Positions 58,029 to 64,000 of a stretch of DNA of 64,000 bases are shown here, one piece after another. Positions within the stretch are counted from its first letter, which is position 1. Each line of letters begins with the position of its first letter. The notes under the pieces are model-generated. The model had not been told where the DNA came from. It saw only the letters and a list, made by a program, of their open reading frames with translations, and made no database searches. Location of the stretch: positions 1 through 64,000 of the forward strand of contig JAODTK010005601.1 in NCBI GenBank assembly GCA_026419785.1, written 5' to 3'. The stretch is from Sclerodactyla briareus (lineage: Eukaryota > Echinodermata > Holothuroidea > Dendrochirotida > Sclerodactylidae). Made by a program: the position numbers and the translations under genes.

Positions 58029-58288
58029 TTAAAATGGATTTGTCGTCAATTAAATAAATCTTGTAAGCACTATACTGCACCTAGCACAATGTAGAAGATA
58101 TATTGAAACCAATGGTATATTTCACGCATTTTTCGTCCAAATGAAATTGATATAATAATATGGTAGAAAGTAATCGTCTTCCAGATCACATATAAGCCCC
58201 CATTAACGATATTTGTCGTGACGTCCTGGCAAAATTCGCCGTCGCCTTGTTTCGCCTTGGACGCTAGCAGCCGACAATCCATCTTTAA
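58029..58288. mobile_element. TTAA-flanked MITE, copy 2
   Basis: Same family as 40,279-40,538. Left end TTAAAATGGATTTGTCGTC (58,029), right end CCGACAATCCATCTTTAA (58,271-58,288). Shared interior includes AATAAATCTTGTAA, TATACTGCACC, GAAATTGATATAAT and GGACGCTAGCAG. The TTAA borders are kept at both ends. Confidence 0.65.
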
Positions 58289-58555
58289 AACATTTATCCA
58301 ATTGCATTTTTTCCTGCTTTGTCTCGATATTGCATTCAATTTCCACACACATGAGACCTGTAATTTATGCCTAGATATTTGTAGCACAGGCTACTCGGCA
58401 AAGCCGTTTCCGGCCATTAAGGGGCTTGGAAACCCCAAAAATTTCGTCCACGCTTCGCGCCAACCAATGTGCGCTAACGCTTAGATCGTAAAAACATCAC
58501 ATTCGCCCCCCCCCCCACCCCATAAAAAATACATTCCGCCGCGCCTGTGACCACT

Positions 58556-58612
58556 GGACGTTCTTTTCGTGAAATATGTGTGTTCCGGACCGCATACGCA
58601 AACAAGAATCCA
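58556..58612 (+). repeat. 3' fragment of the 410-bp MITE family
   Basis: GTTCTTTTCGTGAAATATGTG is followed by CCGGACCGCATACGCA and AATCCAGCCT, the right end of the family. The rest of the copy is missing; a poly-C tract lies just upstream. Confidence 0.4.
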
Positions 58613-58650
58613 GCCTCATATAGCGTAACGTTTCATATGAATCTACGAAC

Positions 58651-58900
58651 TTCGATATCAGGAAGAGGCATATTCTATTCACCATGGGTGATCTAACCAG
58701 ACTATACCACCAAGTATAAACCAAGCGAACCCTGATTTTTGCATTCATCGTTTCAAAAGGACTTTCGATGTTGGCCTTCGATATCCGAAGAGGCATCTTC
58801 TATTCACGCCATTGTGTTAAAGCTACCAGACACCACCCAAGTATAAACCAAGCGACCCCTGAATTTTGCATTCATCGTGTTTCACAAGGATTTCCTGTTT
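58651..58900. repeat. Two tandem copies of a 126-bp repeat
   Basis: TTCGATATC followed by GAAGAGGCAT.TTCTATTC occurs at 58,651 and again at 58,777. Both copies continue with CAAGTATAAACCAAGCGA and TTTTGCATTCATCG. The copies differ by substitutions and small indels. Confidence 0.7.
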
Positions 58901-58940
58901 GGACTCAAAGCCCAGTATGAGACCAATCGGCCCTAATACC

Positions 58941-59150
58941 GAAATTTGTTAATCATTCACTCGCAACCTCCTGGTTACCTTCAATAGCTCTATCATCGAC
59001 TATAATGGAACTAGGTGATTGTTGAACTTTCATGTCAATGTTCAATCAAAACAACACTGACATGAAAGTTCAACACTCACCGAGTTTGTTATAGTCGATG
59101 ATAGAGATAATTGAAGGTAACCCGGGTTGCGAATGCGTTTAACAAATTTT
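58941..59150. repeat. Large foldback (inverted repeat) at the LINE 5' junction
   Basis: The left arm at 58,941-59,037 and right arm at 59,058-59,150 are reverse complements with few mismatches (for example TATCATCGACTATAA against TTATAGTCGATGATA). They are separated by a 20-base loop. The right arm runs into LINE coding sequence. Arms of about 95 bp would form a long hairpin. The arrangement fits an inverted duplication made during LINE insertion (twin-priming-like), but it could also be a separate foldback element. Confidence 0.75.
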
Positions 59151-61217
59151 TCACTTCTGTATAAACCCAGTGTGTGGGGCCTCGTGTTGCAGGTCCACAG
59201 GACTTTGATGAACTACAATGGTATATTTCAAATAAGCTCCCCGTCGTACCCCGCTTTGACATACCGCCTGGTCTCACAAGATTTCGTGATGCGGTATTTA
59301 AGAGTTCTTTGTTGGGACACCCAATAAAGCACCTGGTCTAGATGGAATTAGTACTAAATTCTAAAGAGCAATGCAGGCGTTATTTGTTAAAGTATTACTC
59401 ACATTATAATTTAAGTATTTCAACAAATGTTTTCCCAGCTAGCTGGAAACAAGCTAGATGACCCCAATATTCAAAAGCAGTTCAAGCCTTGACGTTTCCC
59501 AAATTTCGATCGGGCCTATACTATTCTACCATGTAGCCAGATTATTGAGAAGCACGTACATAATGCCCTGATTAAATACCTGATGAATTTGGATCTACTT
59601 TAAGCGCAGTCCGGATTCAGGAAATGCACTCATGCGAGACGCTCCCTAAAAATCACAGCCGGATGGATTGGAAGCAATCGACGAAGGGTATTTTGTAGTC
59701 ACAGTATTCCTGGATCTCAGAAAAGCTTTTGATCTGGCGATCATGACATTCTAATAACGCAAGTTGTGTCTATATGGGGTTTCGAAAGTCATGTGCTTGG
59801 GATGACGTCTTACCTTGCTGGTAGAAACCAGCGAAGTCAGAAATTAATGTGGCTCTTTCTGATCCCGAGCCGGTTGGATGTGGCGTTCCTCAGGGGTCTA
59901 TTCTTGGACCATTGTTATTCATATTATATATAAAGATTGGTTCTCGTCGTTAAGAACATATACGTGCGACATGGTAGCTGACGATACAACTTTTGTTGTC
60001 GCGGGTAAACTATACAGATATAAATGATAAATTAACTGCTGTCATGTGTAAATAACGAGTGGTGTCAGTAAACAGATGGGATGATACCAGTTAAAACTAA
60101 ACTATGTGATGAGCTCTCCCGCCAGCAATTGTCGAGACAAGATGATTAGGAAATAAGCTCCTCTGTACATGTACACAACTGCATTCTGGAAATGATGTAC
60201 CCCACGAAAAACTACTGGGGGTGCATATTTTATCAAACATTATCTTTGGAATGGGGTATCTGTAGTTATCTTTGCAAGCTTTTCACGGGAGAATTGCTCT
60301 TTTTAAGAAAATAAAGCCTTTATATTGACACCCTACCTGTAAACGTTAATTATCAAAGGGTATATTATGCCGCTGTTAGACTACTGTAGTCCCATATGGG
60401 GTAACATGTAAGGAGGGCGTATGCAAAAAGTTTAAACCGAGTGCAAAAAAAATCGCGGCCAGAGTATATTTGAGCGATCCGACTTCCAATTAAGTTTCTG
60501 ATTCATATTCTGATACACTGGATGGAAGGCACTCGATAAGCGTATCAGGAAAAAGCGTCTTAACAATGCTATAACATGTCTCAATGGTATGACTCCCCGA
60601 TTATCTCAGAGGGTTTATTCCAATTCACAAAGAATCCGGGGATACGCACTCACATGGTCTAAGATCATCTACGTCAAATGGCACTATTTCTTACCGTGGA
60701 AGGACCGAATACCACAAACGAAACGCTTTCATACAATGCTGCTAGAGACTGGACTAACTTAACCCCCCAAACTGTAGGGAGGGGCAATCCTTAGGACAGT
60801 TTTAAACATTTTAAATTCGCGAATAATATGAATTTTTTATGAAGCTAAATATATTTTGAGATTTTGAAAATTTATGATGGTAATTAGGTAATTTTATGAA
60901 TCTCATTGCACATGGTTTCATCTGACAACGGAGTCTCATTATACATTTTCATCCAGTGATGATTATCTCATTTGATTCCCATTCAGTTTTGTACATTTAA
61001 TGAAATATTTTATTAATGGACTCTATGGCTCCTCCTTCCGTGGCAATGTTACTTTATCTAATATTTTCCTCTTTTGAGGAATTCTTCATAATGTAATTTC
61101 CAATATGTTTGGAACTGGTTGTTTTTATTTGGGCCTCGGGTTAAGATTAGCAACTTGCTAACCGATTCTTTTCACCCTCAATTCATGAATGTAAATGTAA
61201 ATGGTAGAATAAATAAT
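59058..61217 (+). mobile_element. Second LINE (jockey/CR1-like), 5'-truncated or 5'-inverted, decayed, plus strand
   Basis: The element keeps the end of the endonuclease-RT linker, the reverse transcriptase, the C-terminal part and a 3' UTR. The 3' end is placed at a short repeat (TGTAAA twice, then GAATAAATAA) at 61,189-61,217. The 5' end is not a complete start: the first coding similarity (VANAFNKFFTSV) is at about 59,117 and lies in the right arm of a large foldback whose left arm is an inverted copy. The sequence motifs differ from those of the LINE at 49.5-53 kb (DLRKAFDL and GVPQGSILGPLLF versus AAFDTIDH), so two LINE lineages are present. Confidence 0.75.
59117..60840 (+). pseudogene. 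LINE reverse transcriptase remnant
   Basis: Fragments in all three plus frames line up in the expected order. They are ANAFNKFF (59,125), FDIPP..FVMRYL (about 59,250), KAPGLDGIS (59,318-59,344), ASWKQAR and TPIFKSSSSLD (59.44-59.49 kb), AQSGFRK (about 59,610), FLDLRKAFDL (59,707-59,735), GVPQGSILGPLLFILYI (59,882-59,932), ADDTTFVV (59,977-60,000, the catalytic YADD site with Tyr lost) and LLDYCSPIWG (60,373-60,402). The last is LDSFKHFKFANNMNFL near 60,800-60,840, typical of the C-terminus of this LINE group. Several stops and frameshifts make it non-functional as read. The product would be an RNA-directed DNA polymerase. Confidence 0.75.
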
Positions 61218-63459
61218 CCTGGCGGCATACTACTTTGTGTCTCCCTGGTCAGTTTTCAAAAGAAGTCTTACCCATATTGACACGCAACGGCACAACAGAG
61301 TACTGACACACATGCGTGACTAACCGTAATCCTCTAGTCCTCCGGACAGGACACGAGGACTCGGAAAATTCAAAATACTAAAGAGGGCGGCGCTATCTGT
61401 TTCAAACCATTTCACCATGGAGCTTTATATAACTTCTGTTCAACCCGTAATTTGATGAACTGTTATAACGAGAGAGAAATAAGATTGCATGCTACCACCC
61501 CCAGTGTACATTCCTCAGGAGGGACTACTTCCACGAAATCAAACGTGTGGATTGTGTGTGCAATCGAAAATTTATACTGGCAAAGGCACCTATAATATAA
61601 CAACAAGCAACAAGGTGCGTATAATCTACTTTTCTGTTAAACTACGTAATCAAGAGGTAGGCAATATATGGTGTAATTTGTGTTGTTTTTAAATTGATCT
61701 TCGGTAATATCGAATTTCGGGTGCTGAGGTTAAACATATGCTAAACAGTAACGTTAGGCCTAGTTGAATAACTGGTACTAGGTTACCTGTACTCTCTGTT
61801 GCCTGCCTAGTTCTCGAATTGACGTTATGTTACGCAATATTACACATACCTGCATAGAAGGGTTTTAGCCTTTCTACAACCACCAACGTAGCTCACGTTT
61901 GCTAGCACTGTAGGGGCCCCGTCCTCACATTCTAATTACTGTAGGCTATGTGTATGCCCCTAATTTCGTACCAAACTTTGTTCAGCGGCTGGTTATACCT
62001 CAGTTAATAATAAGTGCCCAATTAGAAGAAAAAAAACCCTATGGGGGCCCTATGCGTATAGAGTAGGCCGGTATCGATTACCTACCTCAGTGGCAACCAG
62101 AACCATGCATATTCGTAGTGCTCTCCATACAGTTACGTTGAGGGCAACGGTGCAAACTCCTTTCATAGGGGGGCACTTGTGTAGCAGTCAAGGAGTCATG
62201 GTCTGTGATCCTCACCAAATCCTGATATATTTGTTCTTTGGTATATTCTACTTCACATCAAAAATTGCAGGAAAAGGATTCCGGCCAAAAACCAAAAATG
62301 AAATGCTTGCTTGAATAATGAAAAACGGAATTTGATTGATATTTGAACCAGAAGTTCTGCCAATGTCATTGAGTAGAAATAAACAGTAGTGTTGCGGTTT
62401 TTTGGAAGCCGTACTACCGATGCCTGGCACCGGTCTGCGGTGCTGTAACGTATTCGGGCTGCCTAAAAATCTGCCAGCGATCGTTATAATACACTGCATA
62501 CTTTGGACAGCTCACTGTATGGGGCACATTACAATGTTCTTTTTCATACATCCTTTTTTCATGTAAAAAGATTTGGCCGCAAAAAAAATGATTGTGTAGT
62601 TCATATTTTGGTTTTGTATCGATACTCAATAGCTGAAAGAATTATGACAACATAACGGTATGACAAAACAGCACATGCATGTGACCATGTTGTGCCTGTA
62701 GTACTATATAGTAAGCAGGCAGAAATACATGTGCAACTTACATTCTTAGTCAACATTGTACGTAGTAAGTCCAGCACGCCGAAAAACAGGTCGCTACTCG
62801 ATTACAAGTTAGCCCTACGTTACTGTGATTATTTTAGCAAAGGGAAAACCGAAACAAGGCACGATCTAAATAGCGGTACCAGCCACTAAATCAAGGTAAA
62901 TCTTAAGGGTATGATTGTTTATCCAACCAATGGTTATTAATCACGTTCGTTCATTCAAGAATGTAGGCTAACGCAAAGTATATTGCGGATCGCTGACGCG
63001 ATCGTAAATAAATCACTCCTTAACCACAGAGTCAAAGGGAAAATCCTATTGACGTAGGTGGGTGCGATGAGGGTCCGTTGCCCCATCGGTCCGTCGAGAT
63101 TGGTATCGTTGTTGAAGCGCGCAGGGGGAATTGGGAGCATTCAGAATTGAATGTCGTGAACAGTATAGGTGATGACCACGTGTTCCAAGCAGGGTATGTT
63201 TAAAAAGTAGTGCACAGCATGGGGCGAGTGAGCTACAGGTAGCAACATCAGGCATACAGCTTTGCCTGGTACATTTCATACCAGCTGCGATGTCTGCAGC
63301 GGCTGGGATAATCGGCCAAATAATGAAAGTACACAGCTCGAAACACACGTGGGGCAGTAGTTTTATTATTTAAAAGATTGCAATTTAAAGTTGAAGTACG
63401 CGGCGGCTGGGATCGGCGAAAAATACAAGTATGACAAGCACTGGATTTTGATAATTTCA
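61218..63459. other. No gene recognised
   Basis: Frames of at most 109 codons in mixed orientation, none with a recognised domain. Confidence 0.4.
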
Positions 63460-63605
63460 ATGAGTACCGGGATTTGGTAGCCAATAACGGGATTCTGCCG
63501 GTACCGGTATTAGTAAAGGGCATTTGACCGTCGGTACAGTGAGTACCGGTGCTGCGAGAACCGGTAACTGATAACAATACCGGTTAACCGCGCAACCCTA
63601 ATAAC
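63460..63605. repeat. ACCGGT-rich repeat, possible DNA-transposon end
   Basis: Five ACCGGT palindromes occur in about 90 bases (from 63,501), ending in GGTTAACCGCGCAACCCTA. Read on the other strand it starts TAGGGTTGCGCGGTTAACC, like the ends of some hAT elements. The partner end is not in the window. Confidence 0.35.
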
Positions 63606-64000
63606 AAGAGGCTCATTCCATGAAGTTGGGGCACCTTAGAAATTATGGTGATTCTAGGGATTTGATGGTGTTCTATGAATGGGAAATAGGTCGGCTCTCT
63701 TCAAAAACCATAACATTGGGACAGGTACTGGTTGTAACTTTTGAATAAGAGTTACCTAGCTTGCTGATTCCTTTTTTTTTTTTTATAGACCATAATATGG
63801 ATGGTTGTCCGCTTGTTTTTTGCCATGGATGGAAATTTGTGACATAGAAAATCACTTTTCCTTATTACATAATTTCAGCCAGAAAATACAACACGTCATA
63901 TTTTCATGTTTGAGGTTATGAAATGAGTGTTCTCTTTGATGGGAAATAACTTAAAATACATATATTATACTATAATATTATTATAATAGACATACATGGA

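Noticed and set aside
59090-59120. Possible 2A-like peptide (EGNPG) in the LINE foldback arm
   Set aside because: The frame is not that of the reverse transcriptase and the final Pro is Cys.

Overview
This is eukaryotic, very gene-poor DNA from a marine-invertebrate-type animal genome. The signs are decayed LINE retrotransposons with 3' ends of the L2/CR1 kind, several MITE-like families, long G/C homopolymers, undepleted CpG, many short TAGGCCTA-type palindromes, and no bacterial gene organisation. An echinoderm, hemichordate or similar deuterostome is my best guess, by inference only. No open frame longer than 222 codons exists. I found no tRNA, rRNA, CRISPR array or complete LTR element.

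The one recognisable host gene is a Snail-family zinc-finger transcription factor at about 42.57-43.55 kb (+). It looks like a large terminal exon behind a good splice acceptor. Its five-finger block is nearly all there but is spread over three frames by at least six one-base indels, several in short homopolymers. This suggests either indel errors in the assembly or a young pseudogene.

Layout. 1-0.77 kb: 420-bp tandem duplication. 3.3-4.9 kb: four adjacent copies of a 410-bp MITE-like family. 6.06-6.4 kb: L2-type 3'-end repeat. 11.3-12.5 kb: GC-rich hairpins and an (ATT)n tract. 12.5-13.7 kb: degenerate 150-bp tandem repeat rich in AGGTCA. 17.8-20.95 kb: unusual CpG-rich domain with 15 ACGCGT sites, tandem repeats and a strong hairpin. 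30.2-31.0 kb: 350-bp tandem repeat. 40.28-40.54 and 58.03-58.29 kb: two copies of a TTAA-flanked MITE with 17-19-bp terminal inverted repeats. 49.4-53.14 kb: a minus-strand APE-type LINE inserted inside a copy of the 410-bp MITE. 55.3-55.96 kb: more copies of that MITE, one interrupted by a G-rich element. 56.8-57.8 kb: inverted-repeat element with ACTCT palindromes inside. 58.94-61.2 kb: foldback joined to a second, plus-strand LINE. The remaining stretches show nothing I can assign.

The window therefore reads as regulatory or intergenic DNA around a Snail-like gene, largely built of nested mobile-element remains. No multigene system is supported. The most unusual part is the 17.8-20.95 kb CpG-rich domain.
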